In this document: piece by piece, positions 18,366-26,758 of the stretch | Numbering within the stretch: position 1 is the first letter of the stretch | Layout: the number at the start of each line of letters is the position of its first letter | The notes under the pieces: generated by a model | Seen by the model: only the letters and a program-made list of their open reading frames with translations | What the model was told of the DNA's origin: nothing | Database searches by the model: none | Translations under genes and position numbers: made by a program | From: Oceanicola sp. | Lineage (GTDB): Bacteria; Pseudomonadota; Alphaproteobacteria; Rhodobacterales; Rhodobacteraceae | DNA length: 64,000 bases | NCBI GenBank assembly: GCA_022447275.1 | Contig: JAKVBK010000007.1 | Coordinates: 1 to 64,000, forward strand | Direction: 5' to 3'

Positions 18366-18512
18366 GTGGTGTCACCACCTTTCTAGGTTAGAGTTTTGAA
18401 ATAGCAGGAGGTGGCCGTATAGCAGCGGTCCGCTATCTTGTCCATAACTGGCGAAACCGTTGGAACTGTGGGCGATCGCCGCGTACACAGCCGCAAAAGG
18501 GAGACCCGTGCA

Positions 18513-19238
18513 ATGACAGAGCAAGAGCCGCCCAAACCGCAGGGGAGCGATGAGCTTCTGGCGAAGTTGCTGGACGCTGCGATGGTCCACGTGGCCTTCG
18601 ATGGCTGGACAGAAACCACTTTTAGGGCCGCCGCGCAGGATGCGGATATTCCGCTCTCCGATGCCCGGGCTGCTTGCCCGCGGGGCGCACTGGATCTCGC
18701 CGTCGCTTATCACGAGGCGGGCGATGCGCAGATGGTGCAGCGCCTTGCGGAGACGAACTTTGACGATATGCGGTATCGCGACAAAGTGGCTGCGGCGGTT
18801 CGCTTCCGGCTTGAGGCCACCGAAGACAAAGAAGCCGTACGCCGCGGTGCCACGCTGTTTGCCTTGCCCATGAATGCGGCGGAGGGCAGCAAGCTCATCT
18901 GGAACACCGCTGACAAGATCTGGACCGCGCTCGGCGACCGCTCTGATGACGTCAACTGGTACACGAAACGCGCCACGCTTTCAGGTGTTTACAGTTCGGT
19001 CGTTTTGTTCTGGCTGGGCGATGACAGCCCCGATCATCACCGCACGTGGGAGTTTCTTGACCGGCGCATTGACGACGTGATGCGCATTGAGAAGTTCAAA
19101 GCGCAGGTGCGCAAGAGCCCGATCCTGTCCAAGCTGCTTGCGGGCCCTCGGGCGCTGACTGACAAGATCCGTGCCCCCGGGGCAAAGCGCTCCGATCTGC
19201 CCGGCTATGTTGCCCCGCTCGGCAATAGCGATACCTGA
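18513..19238 (+). CDS. COQ9 family protein (ubiquinone biosynthesis)
   Basis: The protein is 241 residues. It has a TetR-like helical N-terminus and the COQ9 domain in the middle (VNWYTKRATLSGVYSSVVLFWL, a conserved amphipathic region, is near residues 150-170). COQ9 proteins are lipid-binding partners that support COQ7-type hydroxylation in ubiquinone synthesis. They are shared by mitochondria and alphaproteobacteria. AAAAGGGAG precedes the ATG. The neighbouring quinone oxidoreductases are thematically related, but co-transcription is not certain. Confidence 0.88.
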   Translation: MTEQEPPKPQGSDELLAKLLDAAMVHVAFDGWTETTFRAAAQDADIPLSDARAACPRGALDLAVAYHEAGDAQMVQRLAETNFDDMRYRDKVAAAVRFRLEATEDKEAVRRGATLFALPMNAAEGSKLIWNTADKIWTALGDRSDDVNWYTKRATLSGVYSSVVLFWLGDDSPDHHRTWEFLDRRIDDVMRIEKFKAQVRKSPILSKLLAGPRALTDKIRAPGAKRSDLPGYVAPLGNSDT

Positions 19239-19394
19239 CACCCCGCGCTGCGCAGCCCGGCCGCGATATGCGGTCCACAATTGGTCGGCCTGTGCGCAGG
19301 CGCGCCAGTTCTCTGCCGCATTTGGTGATGTCGGTGCATTGCGTCGCGCAGCCCGTCGTGGCCTAACAGATGCGGAAACGAGAAAGGACATGTC

Positions 19395-20390
19395 ATGAGC
19401 TTGCCTGAAACCATGCGCGCGGTGGAGATTACACAGCCCGGCGGCCCCGATGTTTTGCAAAGCTGTATGCGTGCGGTTCCAAGCCCTGCTGCCGGTGACA
19501 TCCTGATCCGTGTCGCCTGGGCGGGCGTGAACCGCCCCGATGCTCTGCAGCGCGCAGGCAGTTATGCCCCGCCGCCGGATGCATCTGATTTGCCCGGGCT
19601 GGAGGCCTCTGGGGAGGTTGTGGCGGTGGGCGCGGGTGTGTCGGGCATCGCCGTGGGGGATCATGTTTGTGCCCTTCTGCCGGGCGGCGGCTACGCCGAA
19701 TATGTGACGACGCCTGCCGCCCATGCCTTGCCGATCCCCAAGGGCCTGGGCCTCAAAGAAGCCGCGTGCCTGCCCGAGACCTATTTCACCGTGTGGTCGA
19801 ATGTTTTCATGCGTGGTGGGCTTCAGGGCGGCGAACGGTTTCTTGTGCATGGGGGCTCTTCCGGGATTGGCACAACGGCCATTCAACTGGCCAATGCCTT
19901 TGGAGCCCGGGTGTTTGCCACCGCCGGGTCTGATGACAAATGTGCCGCCTGTGATGCGCTTGGCGCAGAGCGCAGCATCAATTACCGCACCGAAGACTTC
20001 GTTGAGGTGATGGCGGCGGAAGGCGGGGCAAACCTCATCCTAGACATGGTCGGCGGCGATTACCTGCCCCGCAATGTGAAAACGCTCGCCAATGATGGGC
20101 GGCTGGTGCAGATCGCCTTTTTGCAGGGGCCCAAAGTGGCCTTGAATTTCGCGCAGCTCATGATGCGGCGCCTGACGATCACCGGATCGACCCTGCGCCC
20201 GCAATCGGTGGCCGCCAAGGCCGAGATCGCCCGCCAATTGGCAAGCCATGTCTGGCCGCTGCTCGATGCGGGCCGGATCGCACCCGTGATGGACAGCAGC
20301 TTTGCCCTCGCCTCGGCGGCTGAGGCCCATGCCCGCATGGAAAGCTCAGGCCATATCGGCAAGATCGTGTTGGAAGTGGCGGGCGGCTGA
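19395..20390 (+). CDS. NAD(P)H-quinone oxidoreductase, PIG3-like zinc-independent MDR
   Basis: The protein is 331 residues and is a medium-chain dehydrogenase/reductase without the zinc-binding cysteines. It has the GroES-like N-terminus with GVNRPDALQRAGSY near residue 46 and the nucleotide-binding HGGSSGIGTTAIQLA near 153. It matches the PIG3/TP53I3-like quinone oxidoreductase group. The reaction, NADPH-dependent one- or two-electron reduction of quinones or enals, is inferred from the family. AAAGGACATGTC precedes the start. It lies 156 bases after the COQ9 gene, and a second paralogue follows. Confidence 0.88.
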   Translation: MSLPETMRAVEITQPGGPDVLQSCMRAVPSPAAGDILIRVAWAGVNRPDALQRAGSYAPPPDASDLPGLEASGEVVAVGAGVSGIAVGDHVCALLPGGGYAEYVTTPAAHALPIPKGLGLKEAACLPETYFTVWSNVFMRGGLQGGERFLVHGGSSGIGTTAIQLANAFGARVFATAGSDDKCAACDALGAERSINYRTEDFVEVMAAEGGANLILDMVGGDYLPRNVKTLANDGRLVQIAFLQGPKVALNFAQLMMRRLTITGSTLRPQSVAAKAEIARQLASHVWPLLDAGRIAPVMDSSFALASAAEAHARMESSGHIGKIVLEVAGG

Positions 20391-20420
20391 GCCCGTCCTG
20401 ACATCCGGCTTCTGTACAAC

Positions 20421-20455
20421 CTGCAGGCAGCGGCGGCACCGCCGCGTGCCTGCAG
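20421..20455. repeat. Long palindrome between the two quinone oxidoreductase genes
   Basis: Two arms of about 17 bases (CTGCAGGCA plus GCGGCGG on the left) pair with only one bulged base around a two-base centre. The transcript would fold into a very stable hairpin 31 bases after the first gene. There is no T tract; termination, RNA processing or a protein-binding palindrome are all possible. Confidence 0.6.
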
Positions 20456-20540
20456 CCCCCCAAAAACAGCTGTTCTGTCTCGCCCGGCGCGCTTTGCTTG
20501 CTATGTGTCGAGGCAGGCTGTGCAAAGGAAGGCAAGCAAG

Positions 20541-21515
20541 ATGGCAAAGACAGTACGAATTCATGCGCCCGGTGACGCGTCTGCTCTGACGGTCGAGGAT
20601 GTCCCGGTTGACGCCCCCGGCGCCGGCGAGGTGCGGATCCGGCACATGGCATGCGGTTTGAACTTTATCGACGTATATCAACGCGATGGCCTGTACCCCC
20701 TTGCCATGCCGACAGCCCTTGGGATGGAGGCCTCTGGCGTGGTCAAGGCCGTGGGCGAAGGCGTCAGCCATCTCTCCGTGGGGGATAGGGTGGCCTATGC
20801 CTCCGCCCCTCCGGGCGCCTATTGTGAAGAGAGGGTCATGCCGGCGGCGCAAGTCTGTCCCCTGCCAGATGGGATCGGGTTTGAGGAAGGGGCGGCCATG
20901 ATGCTCAAGGGGCTGACGGTGGAATATCTTTTCCACCGCACGACCCCCCTGAAGGCGGGCGACACTGTTCTGTTTCACGCTGCGGCAGGTGGTGTTGGGC
21001 TAATCGCCTGCCAATGGGCCAAATCCGAGGGGATCACCCTGATCGGCACAGCGGGCTCTGATGAGAAATGCGCGCTGGCCCTCGCCCATGGTGCAACCCA
21101 TTGCATCAATTACGCCACTGAGGATTTCGCCGAACGGGTCAAGGAGCTGACCGATGGCAAGGGCGTCGACGTTGTCATGGATGCGGTTGGCAAAAGCACG
21201 TGGGAGGGCTCGATCTCCTGCCTCAAGCCCCTTGGCATGATGATCTCCTTCGGGAATGCGTCCGGCTCGGTGGACCCCGTCCCCCTGCAGACCCTCGCGG
21301 CAGGCGGATCCCTGAAGCTGACCCGGCCCACGCTGTTTACCCATATTGCAGAGCACGAAACCTGTCAGGAGATGGCCCGGCACCTCTTCCAGAAGGTGGA
21401 GAGCGGCGCGGTAAAAATCACCATTGGCCAGCGCTTTGCGCTTGAAGAAGTGCAACAGGCCCACCGTGCGCTCGAAGGCCGTGAGACCACGGGCCAGACG
21501 GTGTTGTTGCCCTGA
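20541..21515 (+). CDS. Quinone oxidoreductase (QOR-type zinc-independent MDR)
   Basis: The protein is 324 residues and resembles E. coli QorA: GLNFIDVYQRDGLYP near residue 38, then FHAAAGGVGLIACQWAK around 148 for NADPH binding. It is a soluble NADPH:quinone reductase by family. The start at 20541 follows AAGGAAGGCAAGCAAG; a longer frame from 20505 is rejected. It is clearly diverged from the preceding PIG3-like gene, so the pair is not a recent duplication. A terminator hairpin follows. Confidence 0.9.
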   Translation: MAKTVRIHAPGDASALTVEDVPVDAPGAGEVRIRHMACGLNFIDVYQRDGLYPLAMPTALGMEASGVVKAVGEGVSHLSVGDRVAYASAPPGAYCEERVMPAAQVCPLPDGIGFEEGAAMMLKGLTVEYLFHRTTPLKAGDTVLFHAAAGGVGLIACQWAKSEGITLIGTAGSDEKCALALAHGATHCINYATEDFAERVKELTDGKGVDVVMDAVGKSTWEGSISCLKPLGMMISFGNASGSVDPVPLQTLAAGGSLKLTRPTLFTHIAEHETCQEMARHLFQKVESGAVKITIGQRFALEEVQQAHRALEGRETTGQTVLLP

Positions 21516-21522
21516 TTGATCG

Positions 21523-21553
21523 CGGCACCGGCCCTGTTGCGCCGCCGGTGCCG
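21523..21553. terminator. Terminator hairpin between convergent genes
   Basis: CGGCACCGGC and GCCGGTGCCG form a perfect ten-base-pair stem just after the quinone oxidoreductase stop. It is followed by a pyrimidine-rich stretch (CCCTTCTTT) and faces the convergent RNase T2 gene. Confidence 0.65.
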
Positions 21554-21585
21554 TAGCCCTTCTTTGCCCCTAGCCGCCCAGAGGC

Positions 21586-22233
21586 TTAGCGCAGCGGGGC
21601 AAAATACGCGTTGTCGAGCGTGCAGTCCTGGCGCACATCGCGGCCGCAGCGCCTTGGCTCAAGGGATTTGTCGAGGCAGATGCGGATCTCTGCGATCTGC
21701 TTGTTCTGGCATGTCACCGTTATGCCATCGGCCGACAGCAGCGGATTTTCCTCCAGAAAGGCCTCTTCGATCACCTCGGCGGGCAGGGTTACGGCGCGGT
21801 CAAGCCGGCGCAGAACCTCTGGCCGCTTGACGGCACCGTAGGCCGCGCGCGAGGCCTCGAAATAGCGATCTGCGGACAAGCCGGAGCAGCGGCCATGCTT
21901 TTTCCACTGGTGCCAGGCCAAGCCCGATGAGCCCATGATATCGGCCATCTCACCGGTTTGACGGCGGGATGGGTCGCGCCGGGTTGTGGTGCAGTACTGG
22001 GGCCAGCCCTGTTCGTTCTGGGGCCACAGGCCGTGCAGTGTCCAACCCGCCTGTGCGCCGTCTTTGCAGGTGTCGGCATCTCTGGCATCGCCTTCGCGCA
22101 GGCACCAGTTGGGCTGCCAGCTGAGCGCAAGCACGTAATAGTCGAAATCTCCGGCCCGATCTGCGGCCCAGACCGCCATCGATTGGCACAGGGAGGCACA
22201 GAATGTGATGATCCAGACGGCGTGTTTTTGCAT
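21586..22233 (-). CDS. Exported ribonuclease T2 family protein
   Basis: The protein is 215 residues with a signal peptide (cleavage probably after AVWA, residue 23-24). Both T2 active-site blocks are present: WTLHGLWPQ at residues 64-72 with catalytic His67, and HQWKKHGRC at 108-116 with His113. Cysteines consistent with disulfides fit a periplasmic or secreted enzyme that cuts RNA through a 2',3'-cyclic phosphate. The N-terminal strand YYVLALSWQPNWC is also typical. It is divergent from trcR. A nutrient-scavenging role is inferred. Confidence 0.92.
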   Translation of the reverse strand: MQKHAVWIITFCASLCQSMAVWAADRAGDFDYYVLALSWQPNWCLREGDARDADTCKDGAQAGWTLHGLWPQNEQGWPQYCTTTRRDPSRRQTGEMADIMGSSGLAWHQWKKHGRCSGLSADRYFEASRAAYGAVKRPEVLRRLDRAVTLPAEVIEEAFLEENPLLSADGITVTCQNKQIAEIRICLDKSLEPRRCGRDVRQDCTLDNAYFAPLR

Positions 22234-22367
22234 TCTCTCTTCCCTTTACGGCCTGACCGGCTTATATCCCGCTTGATCCCCCAAAGCGAGGACACGCGGC
22301 CCCCGCCGCGGACCGCCACCGGAAGCCCCGGTCGGCCCACGCGAAAGATATGTCGAAGGAGCGTCCG

Positions 22368-23132
22368 ATGAACAAGCCGATCATGGCAAAGGCCACTGCC
22401 GTCTGGCTCGTGGATAACACGACCCTCAGCTTCAAGCAGATTGCTGATTTCTGCGGATTGCACGAACTGGAAGTCCAAGGCATTGCGGATGGCGACGTGG
22501 CCACCGGCATGAAGGGCTTCGATCCGATTGCCAACAACCAGCTGGTGCAGGAAGAGATCGACAAGGCCGAGCAGGATCCGACCTATGCGATGCGGCTGAA
22601 AGTCAACAAGGCTGCAATTGGTGAGGAAAAGCGCCGTGGGCCCCGCTACACGCCGCTGTCCAAGCGCCAGGACCGCCCGAACTCGATCCTGTGGCTGGTG
22701 AAATTCCACCCTGAACTGGCCGACAGCCAGATTGCCAAGCTGGTGGGCACAACCAAGCCGACAATCCAGTCGATCCGCGAGCGGACACATTGGAACATCG
22801 CCAACATGCAGCCAATCGATCCCGTTGCGTTGGGCCTGTGCAAGCAATCCGAGCTGGATGCAGCGGTGCAAAAGGCCGCCGCCAAGCGTGCTGCGGAAGG
22901 CGCTGTCATGACCGATGATGAGCGCCGTAAGCTGGTCTCGACCGAGCAGAGCCTCGCGGGCGATCCCGAGCCCAAGATCCCCGCCGCGATCTCTGGCTTG
23001 GAAACCTTCACCCTGACCGACGATCCGCGCGGAGAGGAAGAAGAAGATCTGGATCCGATCGTGGATGCTGACAGCTTCTTCAACCTGCCTGATTCCGCCT
23101 CTGACGAGGATGAGGACGACAGCGCGCGCTAA
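22368..23132 (+). CDS. trcR: TrcR family cell cycle transcriptional regulator (DUF1013)
   Basis: The protein is 254 residues. The DUF1013 region fills the first 180 residues, with TTLSFKQIADFCGLHELEVQ and HPELADSQIAKLVGTTKPTI resembling two helix-turn-helix units. The C-terminal 50 residues are very acidic (GEEEEDLDPI). The family is restricted to alphaproteobacteria and is annotated as cell-cycle regulator TrcR. The start at 22368 follows AAGGAG; the ATG at 22350 lies before that site and is rejected. A good intrinsic terminator follows. Confidence 0.85.
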   Translation: MNKPIMAKATAVWLVDNTTLSFKQIADFCGLHELEVQGIADGDVATGMKGFDPIANNQLVQEEIDKAEQDPTYAMRLKVNKAAIGEEKRRGPRYTPLSKRQDRPNSILWLVKFHPELADSQIAKLVGTTKPTIQSIRERTHWNIANMQPIDPVALGLCKQSELDAAVQKAAAKRAAEGAVMTDDERRKLVSTEQSLAGDPEPKIPAAISGLETFTLTDDPRGEEEEDLDPIVDADSFFNLPDSASDEDEDDSAR

Positions 23133-23194
23133 GGCAGGCGTCAGGCCCTTTGCTGCGGTAAGTAAGGGCACTGCGCAACGCACCGTACAGACAA

Positions 23195-23228
23195 GGCCGT
23201 GCCCCGACCGGGTGCGGCCTTTGGTTTT
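23195..23228 (+). terminator. Rho-independent terminator of trcR
   Basis: GGCCGTGCCC and GGGTGCGGCC pair over ten positions with a five-base loop, followed by TTTGGTTTT. It lies about 60 bases after the trcR stop. Confidence 0.8.
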
Positions 23229-23311
23229 GAGGGGCTTTGGGTTTTATGGGCTGTGCCACGACCATCTGCGTGGCTGCCGCGCGCAGGCCGGTCTGGCTTG
23301 GGTGTGTCTGG

Positions 23312-23917
23312 TTACTGCAGCGCCTTGCGGGCGCGCAGGGCCGCTGTGATCGTCCCATCGTCGAGGTAATCAAGCTCGCCACCGACGGGCACGCCTTGGG
23401 CAAGCGATGTCAACTGTGCGCCACTGTTTTCCAGCGCATCCACGATGTAATGCGCGGTGGTTAAGCCATCGACCGTGGCATTGAGCGCCAGAATGACCTC
23501 TGTGATGCCTTCGTCTGAGACGCGCTGGGCCAATTCGGGAATGCGCAACTCCTCCGGTCCCACCGCATCAAGCGCAGACAGCGTGCCGCCCAAAACATGG
23601 TAGCGACCTTTGAAACCACCGGCCCGTTCCATGGCCCAGAGGTCCGAGACATCTTCGACAACGCACAGCTCGCCGGTTGCACGCGCTGGATCGGTGCAGA
23701 TATCGCAGAGGTCTGCGGTGCCGATATTGCCGCAGCGCTGGCATTCGCGGGCTGTTGTCGCCACAGCCTGCAGCGCATCCGCGAGGGGCAAGAGCAGAAG
23801 ATCGCGCCGCTTGATCAGCTTGAGCACGGCTCTGCGGGCTGACCGGGGCCCAAGGCCCGGCAGCTTTGCCATCATGGCGATCAGGTTTTGGATATCGTCG
23901 CTGCCGCGGGGATCCAT
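23312..23917 (-). CDS. recR: Recombination mediator protein RecR
   Basis: The protein is 201 residues, full length. It has the N-terminal helix-hairpin-helix ([14 protein letters not shown]), a four-cysteine zinc finger (Cys59, 62, 71, 74) and a Toprim domain ([15 protein letters not shown] onward). With RecO and RecF it loads RecA on gapped DNA. It is last in the conserved dnaX-ybaB-recR block. The start at 23917 ([10 protein letters not shown]) is chosen on family length; the upstream frame runs into an intergenic repeat. Confidence 0.94.
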   Translation of the reverse strand: MDPRGSDDIQNLIAMMAKLPGLGPRSARRAVLKLIKRRDLLLLPLADALQAVATTARECQRCGNIGTADLCDICTDPARATGELCVVEDVSDLWAMERAGGFKGRYHVLGGTLSALDAVGPEELRIPELAQRVSDEGITEVILALNATVDGLTTAHYIVDALENSGAQLTSLAQGVPVGGELDYLDDGTITAALRARKALQ

Positions 23918-23950
23918 CTGCTGGCTTTCGCTAGGGAGTTGAGCGGGGGA

Positions 23951-24012
23951 GGGGCGTTGCCCCTCTGGCCCCTTTGGGGCCATTCACCCCAGAGTATTTT
24001 GAAGACAAAGAC
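23951..24012 (+). repeat. Intergenic two-hairpin repeat, copy 1
   Basis: The element has two adjacent short hairpins (GGGGC..GCCCC, then GGCCCC..GGGGCC) followed by the box ATTCACCCCAGAGTATTTT and an A-rich tail. It sits between ybaB and recR, within their operon but read on the opposite strand. A second copy with the same architecture is at 26578-26635. Confidence 0.6.
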
Positions 24013-24052
24013 AGGCGGGTTGGTGCCTGGCTCTGTTCCTGTGCTTGTGGGC

Positions 24053-24397
24053 TCAGCCCGGGAAGCCCATGCCGGGCGGGAGCCCAAGGTCCTCGGCCAT
24101 TTTTTGCATTTCCTCATTGGATTTGGCTTCGGCTTTGGCTTGCGCATCGGAAATGGCAGCAAGGATGAGGTCTTCGACCACTTCTTTTTCGTCGGGTTGG
24201 AAAATTGAAGGGTCAATATCAAGGCCGACGAGCTTGCCCTTGGCGGTTGCTGTCGCCTTCACGAGGCCAGCGCCGCTTTCCCCGACAACCGTGAGGTTTT
24301 CGAGATTCTCCTGCATCTCGCCCATTTTGGACTGCATTTCCTTTGCAGCTTTCATCATCTTGGCCATGTCGCCAAGACCACCCATTCCCTTGAGCAT
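24053..24397 (-). CDS. ybaB: YbaB/EbfC family nucleoid-associated protein
   Basis: The protein is 114 residues, with a Met-rich N-terminal helix (MLKGMGGLGDMAKMMKAAKE) and a KLVGLDIDPSIF strand typical of YbaB/EbfC. These form DNA-binding dimers shaped like tweezers. The gene lies between dnaX and recR, its usual place. The start at 24397 follows AAGGACACGCGAC; longer upstream frames are not supported. A roughly 220-base gap separates it from dnaX, longer than usual. Confidence 0.92.
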   Translation of the reverse strand: MLKGMGGLGDMAKMMKAAKEMQSKMGEMQENLENLTVVGESGAGLVKATATAKGKLVGLDIDPSIFQPDEKEVVEDLILAAISDAQAKAEAKSNEEMQKMAEDLGLPPGMGFPG

Positions 24398-24617
24398 GTC
24401 GCGTGTCCTTCCTTGTCGTGCGGCGCAGAATGCGCGTTGGCATAAAGATAGCGTGCCGGGGCCGGAAGTGCCATTGCTGCGCGTCAATTCGTGACGGGTG
24501 TGGCCGGGCAAGTGGCCTTGGGCCGCTGCCTTGGCGGACGGTTAGGTGCCATAGGCCGGCAGGGCGCGGATGTTGCTTTGGGTTTGTGTCGCCGTGGGCC
24601 TTGGATTGCGCCGAAAC

Positions 24618-26486
24618 CTAGCCGTCTTCGAAGGGATCCCACTCGTCTTCGACTTCCGCCAAGGCATCGTGCTGCGCTTCCTGCATGAGATCCTCGGGCG
24701 CCCGCACATGGGTGACTTTCGCCTTGGGGAAAGCAGCGAGAACGGCGGCCACCATCGGGTGGGCTTCGGCCTCGGTGCGGCGTGCGGTTTCAACGGCATC
24801 GCGTGCCTCGGCGATGGTGGGGGCTGAACTGCCATCTGAGACGGAGACACCCCAGCGGACGCCCGTCCATTGTTGCAGCCGTTGGGCGAGGCGCGGGGCC
24901 AAATCCGGTGCCGCCACATCGCTGGGCGTGAATTCAATCCGACCGGGCCTGTAGGAGACAAGGCGCACCCCGGTCTCCACTTCAACTTGCAGCTTCATAT
25001 CCCGGTTTGCGCTGATCAGTTCGAGGACGCGTTCGAAGCTGTGATAATGGCCGAGCGCAACTTCGGGATCTGCGTATTGGGCCGGTGCTGATGCGGCCGG
25101 GGCCGTCTGGGCCTGCGCGCCACCTGCGACCACGCGCGGGCGGGCGGGGGGCAAGGCAGAGGCCTGCAGGCCGGCGCGCGCGGTGGGCACGGCTGCCGAC
25201 ATTGTCGGGGAAGGGCCTGTGCTCTCGCCCATCTGCGGGTTGGCAGTGCCGATGGCCGTTGGGGCACCCTGCCCGGTATTGCCGCCGGGGGTGGTGGTTG
25301 CGCCGCCTGTGCCCGGGGCGGCCGAGCTGCGCAGGCGTTTCATCAGGTCTTCCGGGCTGGGCAGATCGGCCACATGGGTGAGGCGAATGATTGCCATTTC
25401 AGCGGCCATCATCGCATTGGGCGCATTGGCGACCTCTTCCATCGCCTTCAGCAGCATCTGCCAGCCCCGGGCCAAAGCGCGCATCGGCAGGGCCTCTGCC
25501 ATTTGGCGACCGCGGTCTCGTTCGTCGGGACTGATGGCGGGATCGTCCGCGGCATCGGGCGTGATCTTGGCAATGGAGATCCAATGGGTGACCTCGGCCA
25601 GATCGCGCAGCACGGCGAGGGGATCGGCCCCATCGGCATATTGGCTGGCAAGTTCTTCCAGCGCGGCGCTGGCATTGCCGCGCATGACCATGTCAAAGAG
25701 ATCCAGCACTCGGCCGCGATCGGCGAGCCCCAGCATGGCCCGCACATTTTCGGCGGTGACCGGGTTGCCTGCGGCTTGGCCCAGCGCTTGGTCCAGTAGC
25801 GAGGTGGCATCGCGTGCCGAGCCTTCCGAGGCGCGTGCGATCAGCGCCAAGGCGCCGTCTTCAACGGTGCCGCCCTCGGCGCTGGCGATGCGTTGCAGCA
25901 TGGCGATCATCACCTCTGGCTCAATCCGGCGCAGATCAAATCGCTGGCAGCGCGACAGGACCGTGACCGGCACTTTGCGAATCTCTGTCGTTGCGAAGAT
26001 GAACTTCACGTGGCGGGGCGGTTCTTCCAGTGTTTTGAGCAGCGCATTGAAGGCGCTGCGCGACAGCATGTGCACTTCGTCGATGATGTAGATTTTGAAG
26101 CGTGCAGAGGAGGGAGCATAGGCGACAGTGTCAATCACCTGTGCGCGCATGTCATCCACGCCTGTGTTGGACGCGGCATCCATTTCAATCACATCCACAT
26201 GGCGCCCTTCGGCGATGGCCTGACAATGCTCGCACACGCCGCATGGTTCGGTGGTGGGGTTGCCGGTGCCATCGGGGCCAATGCAATTCATGCCCTTGGC
26301 GATGATGCGGGCTGTGGAGGTTTTGCCGGTGCCCCGGATGCCTGTCATCATGAAGGCCTGCGCAATGCGATCCGCTTTGAACGCATTCGCGAGCGTCCGG
26401 ACCATATCATCTTGGCCGACGAGATCGGCAAAGGTGGCGGGCCGGTATTTCCGGGCAAGCACCTGGTAGGAGGGAGCATCGGACAT
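24618..26486 (-). CDS. dnaX: DNA polymerase III subunits gamma and tau
   Basis: The protein is 622 residues and is the clamp-loader ATPase. Walker A is GIRGTGKTS (49-57), the zinc ligands are Cys68, 82, 85 and 88, and Walker B is IIDEVH (134-139), followed by sensor 1 and sensor 2 regions. A Pro/Ala/Gly-rich linker (about 410-500) precedes the tau-specific C-terminus, which ends in an acidic DEWDPFEDG tail. I see no obvious slippery heptamer for a short gamma form. The start follows GAAGGCCC; a much longer upstream frame is spurious. Confidence 0.94.
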   Translation of the reverse strand: MSDAPSYQVLARKYRPATFADLVGQDDMVRTLANAFKADRIAQAFMMTGIRGTGKTSTARIIAKGMNCIGPDGTGNPTTEPCGVCEHCQAIAEGRHVDVIEMDAASNTGVDDMRAQVIDTVAYAPSSARFKIYIIDEVHMLSRSAFNALLKTLEEPPRHVKFIFATTEIRKVPVTVLSRCQRFDLRRIEPEVMIAMLQRIASAEGGTVEDGALALIARASEGSARDATSLLDQALGQAAGNPVTAENVRAMLGLADRGRVLDLFDMVMRGNASAALEELASQYADGADPLAVLRDLAEVTHWISIAKITPDAADDPAISPDERDRGRQMAEALPMRALARGWQMLLKAMEEVANAPNAMMAAEMAIIRLTHVADLPSPEDLMKRLRSSAAPGTGGATTTPGGNTGQGAPTAIGTANPQMGESTGPSPTMSAAVPTARAGLQASALPPARPRVVAGGAQAQTAPAASAPAQYADPEVALGHYHSFERVLELISANRDMKLQVEVETGVRLVSYRPGRIEFTPSDVAAPDLAPRLAQRLQQWTGVRWGVSVSDGSSAPTIAEARDAVETARRTEAEAHPMVAAVLAAFPKAKVTHVRAPEDLMQEAQHDALAEVEDEWDPFEDG

Positions 26487-26577
26487 GGATGGGCCTTCGG
26501 AACTGGAATTGCACTGCCTAGGGTAGGGCGCGGCGTCGAAGAGGTCCATGGCTGAGACGCTCGATGCGGGCATCTTT

Positions 26578-26635
26578 GGGGCTCTGCCCCCTGCGCCCTG
26601 CCGGGCGCATTCCCCCGGAGTATTTTTCCAAGATG
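26578..26635 (+). repeat. Intergenic two-hairpin repeat, copy 2
   Basis: The same architecture as at 23951: GGGGCTCTGCCCC, then GCGCCC..GGGCGC, then ATTCCCCCGGAGTATTTTT. It lies in the 272-base divergent region between dnaX and the ureidoglycine aminohydrolase gene, in the same orientation as copy 1. Confidence 0.6.
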
Positions 26636-26758
26636 ATGTGTTGGGCAGTTTTGGGGCTGTGCAGGTTGGGTTCTCAGAAGATGCCGGGGGCTGTTTGGTC
26701 TTGCCCTGTGGGCAGGCGAGCAGATACCTCTTGGCGAGTTTCCACAAAGAGTGAAGCC

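Noticed and set aside
24618..26486. Programmed frameshift in dnaX
   Set aside because: I found no A-rich slippery heptamer in the linker; a single full-length product is the simpler reading.
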